Below are positions 25,281 to 34,199 of a stretch of DNA of 60,428 nucleotides, piece after piece (positions within the stretch are counted from its first letter, which is position 1; each line of letters begins with the position of its first letter). The translations under genes were made by a program, and so were the position numbers. This stretch comes from NORP181 sp047623555 (GTDB taxonomy: Bacteria; Pseudomonadota; Alphaproteobacteria; Rhodobacterales; Rhodobacteraceae), in contig JBLHMP010000012.1 of the NCBI GenBank assembly GCA_047623555.1, forward strand, positions 1-60,428, read 5' to 3'. The notes under the pieces were generated by a model. It made no database searches, had not been told where the DNA came from, and saw only the letters and a list, made by a program, of their open reading frames with translations.

Positions 25281-25685
25281 GTGGAAAACCAATGTATTAA
25301 AAGGTGGTTAATCGGGGGCAGAATGCATGATTTTCCCCAACCGGCGCAAGCCTGTGGAAAATCACCGGTTTTATCCCGCTTCCTCCACATTCTACCCACT
25401 TGGGATAAGGATAAATCGTGATGTGTGTATAGCCGCAATCTGAAATTTTTTCCACGAGTTATCCCATGTTTTGCCGGCAGTCACATTTGTCCTACACGCC
25501 TGAAAATAAAAGGTAACATCATTTTTATCCCAATCACAGGCCGCGGTTTAGCCAAAAGTTCCAAACATGGGGACAACTGGTTTATAGCTCATTAATCCAC
25601 AGAAATTGGCCACACTACTAAAACATCAACCTATCTTCTTTCTTATATTATTATTAGGAAGAGAGCCGAACCAAGAGGACCAAAC
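25281..25685. other. Putative chromosomal replication origin (oriC)
   Basis: The only gene-free stretch over 300 bp. It holds several 9-mers close to the DnaA box TTATCCACA: TTTTCCACA (minus strand, 25280-25288 and 25353-25361), TTATCCCGC (25371-25379), TTATCCCAA (minus, 25400-25408; plus, 25525-25533), TTTTCCACG (25448-25456), TTATCCCAT (25459-25467) and TAATCCACA (25593-25601). An AT-rich segment (about 25620-25660) follows, next to hemJ. Position between maf and hemJ-rho-mnmE-mnmG-parAB matches the alphaproteobacterial origin region. In Caulobacter hemE borders the origin; here hemJ stands in that place. No protein-coding frame in it has a credible ribosome site. Confidence 0.8.
25297..25311. 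promoter_or_regulatory. Perfect CtrA-type box inside oriC
   Basis: TTAA-AAGGTGG-TTAA is an exact TTAA-N7-TTAA match, 17 bp from the maf start codon and between two DnaA-box-like 9-mers. In Caulobacter CtrA represses the origin through such boxes; the function here is inferred. Confidence 0.5.
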
Positions 25686-26135
25686 ATGACCGAAATTCTG
25701 AGTGACTGGTATCTTTGGATCAAGGCGCTGCACATCATTTCGGTGATTACCTGGATGGCCGGGCTTTTCTATCTGCCCAGATTGTTTGTTTACCACGTTG
25801 AGCAGGCCAACAAAGCCGACGCCCTTGATTCCGTTTTTCAGGAAATGGAATACAAACTGATGCGCCTGATCATGAATCCGGCGATGATAGCCACCTGGGT
25901 ATTTGGCCTGTGTCTGGTGTTCATTCCCGGTCTTGTTGACTGGTCATCGATCTGGCCCTGGACAAAGGCTGTGGCGGTGCTCTGTATGACGCAGTACCAC
26001 CATTGGCTGGCCTTACGTCGCAAAGACTTTCAGAGGGGCCAGAACAGGCGCACAGGGCGTCAGTACCGTCTGCTAAACGAGGTTCCTACGGTTCTGTTGG
26101 TGATCATTGTGTTCTCGGTTGTGCTAAAATTCTAG
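25686..26135 (+). CDS. hemJ: Protoporphyrinogen IX oxidase HemJ
   Basis: 149 residues with four membrane segments. The conserved histidine lies in WIKALHIISVITWMAGLFYLPR, with Y-H near 40; L-M-R-L-I-M-N-P-A-M and Y-H-H-W-L-A follow, as in the HemJ (UPF0093, CopD-like) family. It oxidises protoporphyrinogen IX to protoporphyrin IX, feeding ferrochelatase, which is also in this window at 57627. GAGG precedes the ATG. First gene right of oriC. Confidence 0.93.
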   Translation: MTEILSDWYLWIKALHIISVITWMAGLFYLPRLFVYHVEQANKADALDSVFQEMEYKLMRLIMNPAMIATWVFGLCLVFIPGLVDWSSIWPWTKAVAVLCMTQYHHWLALRRKDFQRGQNRRTGRQYRLLNEVPTVLLVIIVFSVVLKF

Positions 26136-26142
26136 CTGGTAT

Positions 26143-26171
26143 TTGACTCGCCGGGCGGTAGCCCCTATGTA
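26143..26171 (+). promoter_or_regulatory. Possible sigma-70 promoter of rho
   Basis: TTGACT (26143-26148), a 17-bp spacer, and TATGTA (26166-26171), about 90 bp upstream of rho. The -35 matches 5 of 6 bases; the -10 is weak. A leader of roughly 85 nt would result. Confidence 0.4.
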
Positions 26172-26262
26172 GTGGCGCAACTTACCCGTCCGGGCTAAGT
26201 GTTTTCCAAATTCCAGTACCAGAGCATCCTTGTTATAAGGATTGCCGATAGGCCGTATTCCC

Positions 26263-27534
26263 ATGACCGCAGAAATCCTGACTCTGTCTCATCTCAAATC
26301 GCAAACGCCCAAAGACCTTTTGGCTATGGCCGAAGATCTCGAGATCGAAAACGCATCAACAATGCGCAAAGGCGAAATGATGTTCCAGATTCTGCGGGAA
26401 CGCGCAGATGAGGGATGGGAAGTGTTCGGCAACGGCGTGCTCGAATTGCTTCAGGATGGATTTGGCTTTCTGCGCTCTCCCGAGGCAAACTATCTCCCGG
26501 GCCCCGATGATATTTACGTGTCGCCTGAGATGATCCGCAAACATTCGTTGCGCACTGGTGATACCATTGACGGCGTGATGAAGGCGCCAAATGACACCGA
26601 GCATTATTTTGCGCTGACCAGCGTCACGCTGATCAACTTTGAAGACCCGGAAAAGACCAAACACAAGATCGCGTTTGACAACCTGACGCCGCTTTACCCG
26701 GACGAACGTCTGACGATGGAAATCCAAGATCCAACCATCAAAGATTTTACCTCGCGGATTATCGACCTTGTAGCACCAATCGGTAAAGGTCAGCGTGGTC
26801 TGATCGTTGCGCCACCACGTACCGGTAAGACTATGATTTTGCAGAATATTGCGCGATCTATCGAAATTAATCATCCCGAGTGTTATCTGATCGTGCTGCT
26901 GATTGATGAACGCCCAGAAGAGGTGACTGATATGCAACGTTCGGTCAAAGGCGAAGTTGTGTCTTCGACCTTTGATGAACCCGCAACGCGCCACGTTGCC
27001 GTTAGCGAAATGGTCATTGAAAAAGCCAAACGACTGGTCGAGCATAAACGAGATGTTGTTATTCTTCTCGACTCAATCACAAGACTTGGTAGAGCATTCA
27101 ACACTGTGGTGCCATCATCGGGCAAAGTTCTGACCGGTGGTGTTGATGCAAACGCGCTGCAACGACCAAAGCGGTTCTTTGGTGCAGCGCGGAATATCGA
27201 AGAAGGCGGATCGCTGACCATCATCGCCACTGCATTGATTGATACCGGCAGCCGGATGGACGAAGTGATCTTTGAAGAATTCAAAGGTACCGGTAACTCA
27301 GAATTGGTTCTGGATCGTAAGATTGCGGATAAACGGGTGTATCCGGCTATCGACATTCTGAAATCTGGTACGCGCAAAGAAGAGCTGCTGGTAGACAAAG
27401 TGAATCTTCAGAAAACATTTGTTCTGCGCCGGATTTTGAACCCTATGGGAACAGCAGACGCGGTTGAATTCCTTCGTTCGAAACTGAAGCAAACCAAATC
27501 TAACGATGATTTCTTTGACTCCATGAATGGCTGA
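26263..27534 (+). CDS. rho: Transcription termination factor Rho
   Basis: 423 residues from ATG 26263, where the family N-terminus begins (LKSQTPKDLLAMAEDLEIE). RNA-binding GFGFLRSPEANYLPGPDDIY, Walker A APPRTGKT near 183, Q-loop and R-loop regions with VDANALQRPKRFFGAARNIE, and Walker B DVVILLDSITRL are intact. The hexameric helicase ends untranslated transcripts. The standard neighbour of mnmE next to alphaproteobacterial origins. Confidence 0.97.
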   Translation: MTAEILTLSHLKSQTPKDLLAMAEDLEIENASTMRKGEMMFQILRERADEGWEVFGNGVLELLQDGFGFLRSPEANYLPGPDDIYVSPEMIRKHSLRTGDTIDGVMKAPNDTEHYFALTSVTLINFEDPEKTKHKIAFDNLTPLYPDERLTMEIQDPTIKDFTSRIIDLVAPIGKGQRGLIVAPPRTGKTMILQNIARSIEINHPECYLIVLLIDERPEEVTDMQRSVKGEVVSSTFDEPATRHVAVSEMVIEKAKRLVEHKRDVVILLDSITRLGRAFNTVVPSSGKVLTGGVDANALQRPKRFFGAARNIEEGGSLTIIATALIDTGSRMDEVIFEEFKGTGNSELVLDRKIADKRVYPAIDILKSGTRKEELLVDKVNLQKTFVLRRILNPMGTADAVEFLRSKLKQTKSNDDFFDSMNG

Positions 27535-27553
27535 TGGCCGATCGGGTTTCTAA

Positions 27554-28840
27554 ATGGACACGATATTTGCGCTAGCCAGCGCGCCAGGTAAGGCAGGTGT
27601 TGCCGTCATTCGTATTTCCGGGCCTTTGGCCAGGACTGCGGCTGAACAATTGGCTGGCCGGTCTTTGCCTGACCGCGGCATGACACTGGCAATGTTGCGG
27701 GATCAGACCGGGCGGCGACTGGACGAGGTTTTGCTGCTGTCTTTTGCGGGGCCGCATAGTTTTACAGGCGAAAATATCGTTGAATTACAGACGCATGGTA
27801 GCACAGCAGTTGTGTCTGCGGTGTTACGGGTTTTGACCGAGATAGATGGTTTACGTCTGGCTGAACCCGGTGAATTTACCCGTCGGGCTCTTGAAAACGG
27901 CAAATTAGATCTGGCCCAGGTCGAAGGCCTTGCCGATCTGATTGACGCCGAAACCGAGGCGCAAAGACGCCAGGCCCAAAATGTGCTGGCTGGCGACCTT
28001 GGAAAATTGGTTGAACGTTGGCGGATTGATTTGATTCGTGCGGCGTCATTGATCGAAGCGACAATTGATTTCGCCGACGAAGATGTGCCGGTCGATGTTA
28101 CGCCAGAGGTGAACGAATTGGTCTCTGGTGTTCAGGCCGATTTGCTGCGCGAAACCTTTGGGGTTCAGATTGCCGAACGTATTCGTGTCGGCCTTGAAGT
28201 TGCCATTATTGGTGCGCCTAATGTCGGAAAATCCACACTTTTGAATGCGTTGGCTGGACGGCAAGCTGCAATTACCTCTGAACACGCCGGGACGACCCGC
28301 GATGTGATTGAGGTGCGTATGGATCTTGCTGGTTTGCCGGTAACGTTGCTCGACACTGCGGGATTGCGCGATACAGAGAACGAAGTCGAAGGCCTAGGTA
28401 TAGCGTTGGCACGAAAACGCGGGCAGGCGGCTGACCTGCGGGTGTTTCTGGTATCGGATGACGGTGAAAATCCTGCCTTGTACCAACCCGATGATATTAT
28501 TGTTCTGTCCAAAGCAGATACAAGATTGGAAAAAACCGGTGCAGTGTCTGGTTTGACCGGCGATGGCGTAGACGATCTGGTTGGTCGCATTACTACGGTG
28601 CTCAGAGAACGGTCTGCTAGTGTTGGCCTTGCAACCCGCGAACGTCACCGGGACGCGATGATTTCCGCTCAGAACGCACTTACAGCTGCGTCAGATGTGT
28701 TATTACAAGGACCGGACGCCTATGATATAGTGTCAGAAGAACTTCGTACTGGAATTCGCGCTTTGGAATCTTTGGTCGGGCGCATAGATGTGGAAACACT
28801 GTTGGATGAAATATTCGCAAGTTTTTGTCTTGGCAAATAA
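27554..28840 (+). CDS. mnmE: tRNA-modifying GTPase MnmE
   Basis: 428 residues. The N-terminal folate-binding domain begins T-I-F-A-L-A-S-A-P-G-K-A-G-V-A. The inserted GTPase has G1 GAPNVGKSTLLN near 220, the switch region EHAGTTRDVIE and G3 DTAGLRDTENEVE, and the C-terminus ends F-C-L-G-K with the catalytic cysteine. With MnmG it installs the cmnm5 group on U34 of several tRNAs. It is followed after 3 bp by mnmG, whose start lies in a parS site. Confidence 0.96.
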   Translation: MDTIFALASAPGKAGVAVIRISGPLARTAAEQLAGRSLPDRGMTLAMLRDQTGRRLDEVLLLSFAGPHSFTGENIVELQTHGSTAVVSAVLRVLTEIDGLRLAEPGEFTRRALENGKLDLAQVEGLADLIDAETEAQRRQAQNVLAGDLGKLVERWRIDLIRAASLIEATIDFADEDVPVDVTPEVNELVSGVQADLLRETFGVQIAERIRVGLEVAIIGAPNVGKSTLLNALAGRQAAITSEHAGTTRDVIEVRMDLAGLPVTLLDTAGLRDTENEVEGLGIALARKRGQAADLRVFLVSDDGENPALYQPDDIIVLSKADTRLEKTGAVSGLTGDGVDDLVGRITTVLRERSASVGLATRERHRDAMISAQNALTAASDVLLQGPDAYDIVSEELRTGIRALESLVGRIDVETLLDEIFASFCLGK

Positions 28841-28843
28841 GGA

Positions 28844-30721
28844 ATGTTTCACGTGAAACATTGGAATTTTGATGTTGTTGTGATCGGTGGAGGTCACGCG
28901 GGTGCCGAGGCAGCCCACGCATCTGCACGTCTTGGTGCCCATACAGCCTTGGTCACACTAAGCCGTGATGGAATCGGCGTAATGTCCTGTAATCCAGCGA
29001 TTGGCGGGCTGGGCAAGGGCCACCTTGTTCGTGAAATTGACGCTCTTGACGGTGTTATGGGCAGAGTAGCAGACAAGGCGGGAATACAATTCCGTCTTTT
29101 GAATCGCCGAAAAGGGCCCGCCGTTCAAGGACCGCGCGCGCAAGCGGATCGCCAGATTTACCGTTCCGAAATGTTACGGGAGACGGAAAACCGTGAAAAC
29201 CTGACCATTGTCGAGGGCGAAGCAGTAGATTTTTTGATGTCGGGCGACGCCGTACAGGGCATTGTTCTTGCAGATGGATCGCAGATAAGGTCCGGCGCTG
29301 TCGTTTTAACAACGGGAACATTTTTGCGCGGTATCATCCATATCGGCAACAAATCCCATCCAGGTGGCCGCATGGGTGATAAACCGTCCATTGAGTTGGC
29401 CAATAGAATTGATTCATTTGGCCTGCCATTGGGTCGTTTGAAAACTGGTACACCACCGAGATTAGATGGGCGTACCATTAACTGGGATGGTCTGCAGATG
29501 CAGGCAGGGGATGACGAACCAACATTGTTTTCGTTCTTGTCCAAATCTATACACGCCCCACAAGTTTCTTGCGGAATGACCCATACAAATGAGCAAACCC
29601 ATGAAATTATAGCAAAAAATATAAAACTATCGGCTATGTATGGTGGTCATATTGACGGGGTTGGGCCGAGGTATTGCCCTTCGATTGAAGACAAAATTGT
29701 TCGTTTCGCGGACAAAACTTCGCATCAAATTTTTCTTGAGCCAGAAGGGGTGAACGATCATACGGTTTATCCAAACGGGATTTCAACGTCGTTACCGGTG
29801 GATGTCCAAGAGCAATACGTCCGGTCAATTGTTGGTTTAGAAAATGCTACGATCCTTCAGCCTGGATATGCGATAGAATATGACTATGTTGATCCGCGCG
29901 CGTTAAATGCCCAACTTCGGCTTAAGGATGTACCTGGTTTGTATTTGGCTGGTCAGATCAATGGGACGACCGGCTACGAAGAGGCCGCTGCTCAGGGATT
30001 GGCCGCTGGCCTGAACGCGGCATTGGCGGTGCAGGGCCGTGAACCTTTTATTTTCAGTCGTTCCAATAGTTATATTGGCGTAATGATCGACGATCTAACG
30101 ACGCGCGGCGTCACAGAACCCTATCGTATGTTTACATCTCGTGCTGAATTCAGGCTTTCATTGCGTGCGGATAACGCTGATCAGCGGTTAACACCAATTG
30201 GGATTGACCTTGGTTGCGTGGCTTCTGGCCGGAAATCAGTGTTCCTCGAGAAAGTGATACGACTGGACGATGTCAGGGATCGTCTGGTACGGTCGTCGTA
30301 TACGCCAAAGCAGATTGAGCGTGCAGGGATTCGCATCAATCAAGATGGTAAACGGCGTAACGGTATCGATATTTTGGCATTTCCTGACGTAGATTTTGAG
30401 TGCATTGTTGCGCTTGATCCTGATTTGTCTGTCACTGACACCGAAACGCGCAGACAAGTTGAGCGGGACGCGATGTATGTACATTATATTGAGCGGCAAA
30501 ACAAAGACATAGAGGCGTTACGGCGTGACGAGGGGCATCGTATTCCGGCAGATTTTGATTTTTTTGTTATCGAAAGTTTGTCAAACGAATTGAAAACAAA
30601 ATTGTGTGCATCACGTCCGGAAAACCTCGCTCAGGCGGCGCGTATCGACGGGATGACGCCTGCCGCTCTTGCTCTGCTGCTGGCTATATTGCGCCGTGAC
30701 AAAAAGAAGAGGTCAGCGTAA
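28844..30721 (+). CDS. mnmG: tRNA uridine-34 5-carboxymethylaminomethyl synthase MnmG
   Basis: 625 residues, full length. FAD-binding VVIGGGHAGAEAAHASAR near the N-terminus, the signature GPKAxQ-like K-G-P-A-V-Q-G-P-R-A-Q-A-D-R, and the second motif Y-L-A-G-Q-I-N-G-T-T-G-Y-E-E-A-A-A-Q-G are present. It partners MnmE. Its first codons MFHVKH are encoded by a perfect parS site (28845-28860), so this N-terminus is shaped by a DNA-segregation signal. Its stop overlaps the rsmG ATG (TAATG). Confidence 0.97.
   Translation: MFHVKHWNFDVVVIGGGHAGAEAAHASARLGAHTALVTLSRDGIGVMSCNPAIGGLGKGHLVREIDALDGVMGRVADKAGIQFRLLNRRKGPAVQGPRAQADRQIYRSEMLRETENRENLTIVEGEAVDFLMSGDAVQGIVLADGSQIRSGAVVLTTGTFLRGIIHIGNKSHPGGRMGDKPSIELANRIDSFGLPLGRLKTGTPPRLDGRTINWDGLQMQAGDDEPTLFSFLSKSIHAPQVSCGMTHTNEQTHEIIAKNIKLSAMYGGHIDGVGPRYCPSIEDKIVRFADKTSHQIFLEPEGVNDHTVYPNGISTSLPVDVQEQYVRSIVGLENATILQPGYAIEYDYVDPRALNAQLRLKDVPGLYLAGQINGTTGYEEAAAQGLAAGLNAALAVQGREPFIFSRSNSYIGVMIDDLTTRGVTEPYRMFTSRAEFRLSLRADNADQRLTPIGIDLGCVASGRKSVFLEKVIRLDDVRDRLVRSSYTPKQIERAGIRINQDGKRRNGIDILAFPDVDFECIVALDPDLSVTDTETRRQVERDAMYVHYIERQNKDIEALRRDEGHRIPADFDFFVIESLSNELKTKLCASRPENLAQAARIDGMTPAALALLLAILRRDKKKRSA
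28845..28860. other. parS centromere-like site 1
   Basis: TGTTTCACGTGAAACA, the perfect 16-bp palindromic ParB-binding consensus. It overlaps the mnmG start codon by its second base onward, about 3.3 kb from parB and 3.2 kb from oriC. Confidence 0.95.
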
Positions 30722-31341
30722 TGCGTATAGGATCAGATCGTTTGTGTGGACAGAATGTTTCACGTGAAACAATGGAGCGGCTTGAAATTTACGACGTTTT
30801 GCTCAGGAAATGGAACGAATCAATCAATCTGGTTTCGCAAAGCAGCCTAGAGGATCTTTGGACGCGCCATATCGCTGATTCCGTTCAGGTATTTCGTCTT
30901 GCTGGGCCGATCGCGAAGTGGTTGGATATTGGTAGTGGAGGCGGGCTTCCCGGGGCAATTGTTGCAATTTTGGCGATGGATGAAAATCCGGATGCGGACT
31001 TTACGCTGATAGAAAGCGATAAACGAAAAGCTGTATTTCTTCGAACAGTGGCACGGCAAACTGGGGCCGCGTTTACTGTTATTACGGATAGAATTGAGAA
31101 AGCAGAGCCCCAGAACGCCAATATGATGTCAGCACGAGCCGTGGCTAATCTCTCGGTTTTACTGCAATTTGCGGATCGTCATTTGGATTCTGATGGGATC
31201 GCCTTGTTTTCCAAAGGTGTTTCGTGGAAAAATGAGGTCGACGTTGCACGTCAAGAGTGGAATATGGACATAGATCCTGTCCCCAGCCTGACAGAACCTG
31301 GTGCTGTCATTCTGAAAATCAAAGGAATTTCGCGTGTCTGA
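30721..31341 (+). CDS. rsmG: 16S rRNA (guanine-527-N7)-methyltransferase RsmG
   Basis: 206 residues. The SAM site WLDIGSGGGLPG, the acidic TLIESDKRKAVFL, and M-S-A-R-A-V-A-N-L fit GidB/RsmG. It methylates G527 of 16S rRNA; loss confers low-level streptomycin resistance in several bacteria. The segment NVSRETM near residue 12 is encoded by a second parS site. The parA GTG start lies 8 bp before its stop. Confidence 0.95.
   Translation: MRIGSDRLCGQNVSRETMERLEIYDVLLRKWNESINLVSQSSLEDLWTRHIADSVQVFRLAGPIAKWLDIGSGGGLPGAIVAILAMDENPDADFTLIESDKRKAVFLRTVARQTGAAFTVITDRIEKAEPQNANMMSARAVANLSVLLQFADRHLDSDGIALFSKGVSWKNEVDVARQEWNMDIDPVPSLTEPGAVILKIKGISRV
30756..30771. other. parS centromere-like site 2
   Basis: TGTTTCACGTGAAACA again, a perfect palindrome, within rsmG codons 12-17 in a different reading frame from site 1 (it encodes VSRET here, FHVKH in mnmG). 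The two sites are 1.9 kb apart. Confidence 0.95.
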
Positions 31342-32143
31342 CCTCTCACGCCCGCGCGGGCCGCGGATTATTGCGATTGCCAACCAAAAAGGTGGAGTGG
31401 GTAAAACGACGACGTCGATTAACCTCGCTACTGCTTTGGTTGAAAGCGGATTGCGGGTGCTATTGGTCGACTTCGATCCACAGGGAAACGCATCTACTGG
31501 CCTTGGCATTGACGCAACAAAACGCAAGATGACTTCCTATAATTTACTCGTGGACGACGCTGCTCTTGGAGACGTTATTCAGGATACCGACATCAAGGGA
31601 TTAGGCATTATTCCAGCGACCGTTGATCTGAGTTCTGCGGATATTGAACTGATTTCAAACGAAAAACGCAGTTTTCTGCTGCATGATGCATTGCGGCAGA
31701 CCGCAATGGACGCGTTTAGCTGGAACTACATTCTAATTGATTGCCCGCCGTCACTGAATCTGCTGACTGTTAATGCGATGATCGCGTCGCATTCGGTTTT
31801 GATCCCATTGCAAAGCGAATTCTTCGCACTTGAAGGACTGTCTCAGCTGATGGTCACAATTCGCGAAGTGCGTCAAGTCGCGAACCCAAAACTCCGGATC
31901 GAGGGTGTGGTGCTGACCATGTACGATAAACGTAATAACCTGTCTCTGCAGGTTGAAATGGACGCGCGCGACAATTTGGGGGATCTGGTGTTCAAAACAG
32001 TAATTCCCAGAAATGTCCGGGTAAGCGAGGCTCCGTCTTATGCCATGCCGGTGTTGACATACGAGCCGAAATCGCTGGGTGCCATGGCGTATCGGGCGTT
32101 GGCGCAAGAACTTATTGACAAAAATCAGACAACTATTGGCTAG
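31334..32143 (+). CDS. parA: Chromosome-partitioning ATPase ParA
   Basis: 269 residues from GTG 31334. Deviant Walker A ANQKGGVGKTTTS, DFDPQGNASTG, IDCPPSLNLLT and R-V-S-E-A-P-S-Y identify chromosomal ParA/Soj. It binds the nucleoid and pulls ParB-parS complexes. Overlaps rsmG by 8 bp and is followed by parB after 20 bp with a strong CAGGAGG. Confidence 0.97.
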   Translation: MSDLSRPRGPRIIAIANQKGGVGKTTTSINLATALVESGLRVLLVDFDPQGNASTGLGIDATKRKMTSYNLLVDDAALGDVIQDTDIKGLGIIPATVDLSSADIELISNEKRSFLLHDALRQTAMDAFSWNYILIDCPPSLNLLTVNAMIASHSVLIPLQSEFFALEGLSQLMVTIREVRQVANPKLRIEGVVLTMYDKRNNLSLQVEMDARDNLGDLVFKTVIPRNVRVSEAPSYAMPVLTYEPKSLGAMAYRALAQELIDKNQTTIG

Positions 32144-32163
32144 ATATCCCTCAGGAGGCGACA

Positions 32164-33045
32164 ATGACTGACAAAAAGACGAAACCCCGCGGATTGGGCC
32201 GTGGATTGTCTGCGTTGATGTCGGATGTGATTTCTGATCCAACGGTTTCTGCCCGTGGCGCGGATCTGAATGTACCTATTGACCTTGTTGTGGCTAATCC
32301 AAATCAGCCACGTCGCGATTTTGATCAGAATGATCTGGATGATTTGACGTCTTCGATCCGTCGAAATGGTATCCTACAGCCACTTATTGTTCGCAAAACT
32401 GGCCCGACACAGTATGAAATTGTTGCTGGCGAACGGCGATGGCGGGCAGCACAGCAGGCCCAATTACACGAGATTCCGGTATTGGTCCGGGACTATAACG
32501 ACACTGAGGTTCTCGAGGTAGCGATCATCGAGAATATTCAGCGCGCTGATTTGAATGCGGTAGAAGAGGCCGCAGGATTCCGTCAGTTGATGGAAGGGTT
32601 TGGACATACCCAGGAAAAGCTGGCCGAAGCATTGGGCAAAAGCCGTAGTCATATCGCCAATCTGCTGCGTTTGCTGAGTTTGCCGGACGAGGTTCAATAT
32701 ATGGTGCGTCAGGGAAAGCTGTCTGCTGGCCACGCGCGTGCGCTTATTCCGTATGAGGATCCGTTGGCCTTGGCCAAAATTGTTGTGCGCGATGGTTTGT
32801 CTGTTCGTGCGACAGAAGCCCTGGTAAAGCGCAAAATGCAAGGCGATGATAAGCCAGTAAAACCAGCCAAAATTGCCGTCGAAAAAGATGCAGATACCAA
32901 GGCAATTGAGGGTGATTTGTCGGCTGGCCTTAGGATGAAGGTGTCGATTGCACATGTTGCAGGCACAGAGGCCGGGAAAGTGACAATTTCATATTCGACA
33001 TTGGACGAACTGGATACTCTTTGCGGACTTCTTAGTCGCGGCTAA
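32164..33045 (+). CDS. parB: Chromosome-partitioning protein ParB
   Basis: 293 residues. N-terminal RGLGRGLSALM, the CTP-binding ParB/Srx domain with NPNQPRRDF and VAGERRWRAAQ, then IENIQRADLNAVEEA and the helix-turn-helix L-G-K-S-R-S-H-I-A-N-L-L-R-L-L, and a C-terminal dimer domain. It loads at the two parS sites in mnmG and rsmG and spreads along DNA. It converges with hemW, overlapping it by 4 bp at the ends. Confidence 0.97.
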   Translation: MTDKKTKPRGLGRGLSALMSDVISDPTVSARGADLNVPIDLVVANPNQPRRDFDQNDLDDLTSSIRRNGILQPLIVRKTGPTQYEIVAGERRWRAAQQAQLHEIPVLVRDYNDTEVLEVAIIENIQRADLNAVEEAAGFRQLMEGFGHTQEKLAEALGKSRSHIANLLRLLSLPDEVQYMVRQGKLSAGHARALIPYEDPLALAKIVVRDGLSVRATEALVKRKMQGDDKPVKPAKIAVEKDADTKAIEGDLSAGLRMKVSIAHVAGTEAGKVTISYSTLDELDTLCGLLSRG

Positions 33046-34199
33046 CCCGCTAAAAATTCGGAAATAATGGCATTTAGAACCATAAAACCCTGTTTGGTCA
33101 CGGCTATGTTTGTGCCTGTGTCGCTGATCATTCCAAGGTCGGTTAGGTTTTGACGGGCGGTGGCGTCCAGCGGCTTTCCGGCCAGACCCTCGTATCGGGT
33201 AACGTCCAGTCCCTGACGTAAACGAAGGCCCATCATCAGATATTCTTCGGATTGTTCTTGTATCGTCAGGGGCGTGCGTTTGGTTTCGGCTGACCCTGAA
33301 CGTACACTGGCTAGCCAGCCTCCGGGGGTCATCACGCTTTCGGTGGCAAAGCGTTGATTGCTGAGCGTCAGGCGACCATGTGCACCGGGACCTATTCCGA
33401 CGTAATCACCATATTGCCAATAGATCAAGTTATGGCGCGATTCAGAGCCGGGTTTGGCATGATTAGAGACTTCGTACATTGGCAGGCCATGGCTGCCACA
33501 CAAATCTTGTGTGATCTCGTACATGTCGGCAGACAGGTCATCAGTGGGCAATCCGCGTAGTTTACCAATTCCATAACGGTCACCAAAGGCAGTGCCAGAC
33601 TCAACGGTGAGCTGATACAGGGACAGGTGGTCAATCGCCATATTTAGAGCCTGCTTTAGCTCATTCCGCCAATCGGATAGCGTTTGATCCTGTCGTGCAT
33701 AGATCAGATCGAAACTGACCCGATCAAAACAAGTGCGGGCAATGTCAAAGGCGGTATATGCCTCGCTTACCGTATGAATTCGACCCAAACGGCGCAAATC
33801 AGTGTCGTTCATCGCCTGAATGCCCATCGAAATGCGGTTCACGCCTGCATCACGATAGCCTTCAAAACGCGTGGCTTCGACAGAACCGGGGTTGGCCTCA
33901 AGCGTGATTTCTATGTCGTTGGCAAAGGTCCAATGGCCGCGAGCCGCCTCAATTATGGCGGCAACGGTATCCGGATGCATTAGGCTGGGTGTGCCACCGC
34001 CAAAGAAAATGGAATTTAGGATTCGGTTGGGGGTATCAACTGAAGTGCGGGTAAGTTCAGCTAAATATGCCGTAAGCCATTGTTTTTGGTCAATATTCTT
34101 CGAAACATGACTGTTAAAGTCGCAATAGGGGCATTTGGCCTGACAGAATGGCCAGTGGACATAGAGGCCAAAGCCAGCGTTGCGCCAATCCTCAGCCAA
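33042..34199 (-). CDS. hemW: Radical SAM heme chaperone HemW
   Basis: 385 residues from TTG 34197-34199, giving the usual start A-E-D-W-R-N-A-G-F-G-L-Y-V-H-W-P-F; an in-frame ATG at 34227-34229 would add 10 residues and overlap rdgB by 38 bp. The radical-SAM cluster C19-x3-C23-x2-C26 (CQAKCPYC), FFGGGTPSLM and R-I-S-M-G-I-Q-A-M are present, and HEMW-type VGIGPGAHGR follows. HemW binds heme and passes it to respiratory enzymes; it is often mislabelled as coproporphyrinogen oxidase. It is the third gene of the leftward rph-rdgB-hemW group. Confidence 0.92.
   Translation of the reverse strand: MAEDWRNAGFGLYVHWPFCQAKCPYCDFNSHVSKNIDQKQWLTAYLAELTRTSVDTPNRILNSIFFGGGTPSLMHPDTVAAIIEAARGHWTFANDIEITLEANPGSVEATRFEGYRDAGVNRISMGIQAMNDTDLRRLGRIHTVSEAYTAFDIARTCFDRVSFDLIYARQDQTLSDWRNELKQALNMAIDHLSLYQLTVESGTAFGDRYGIGKLRGLPTDDLSADMYEITQDLCGSHGLPMYEVSNHAKPGSESRHNLIYWQYGDYVGIGPGAHGRLTLSNQRFATESVMTPGGWLASVRSGSAETKRTPLTIQEQSEEYLMMGLRLRQGLDVTRYEGLAGKPLDATARQNLTDLGMISDTGTNIAVTKQGFMVLNAIISEFLAG

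Noticed and set aside
25226..25438. Reading frame crossing the maf start into oriC on the minus strand
   Set aside because: Overlaps maf codons in another frame, has no ribosome site and its product resembles nothing; a shadow.
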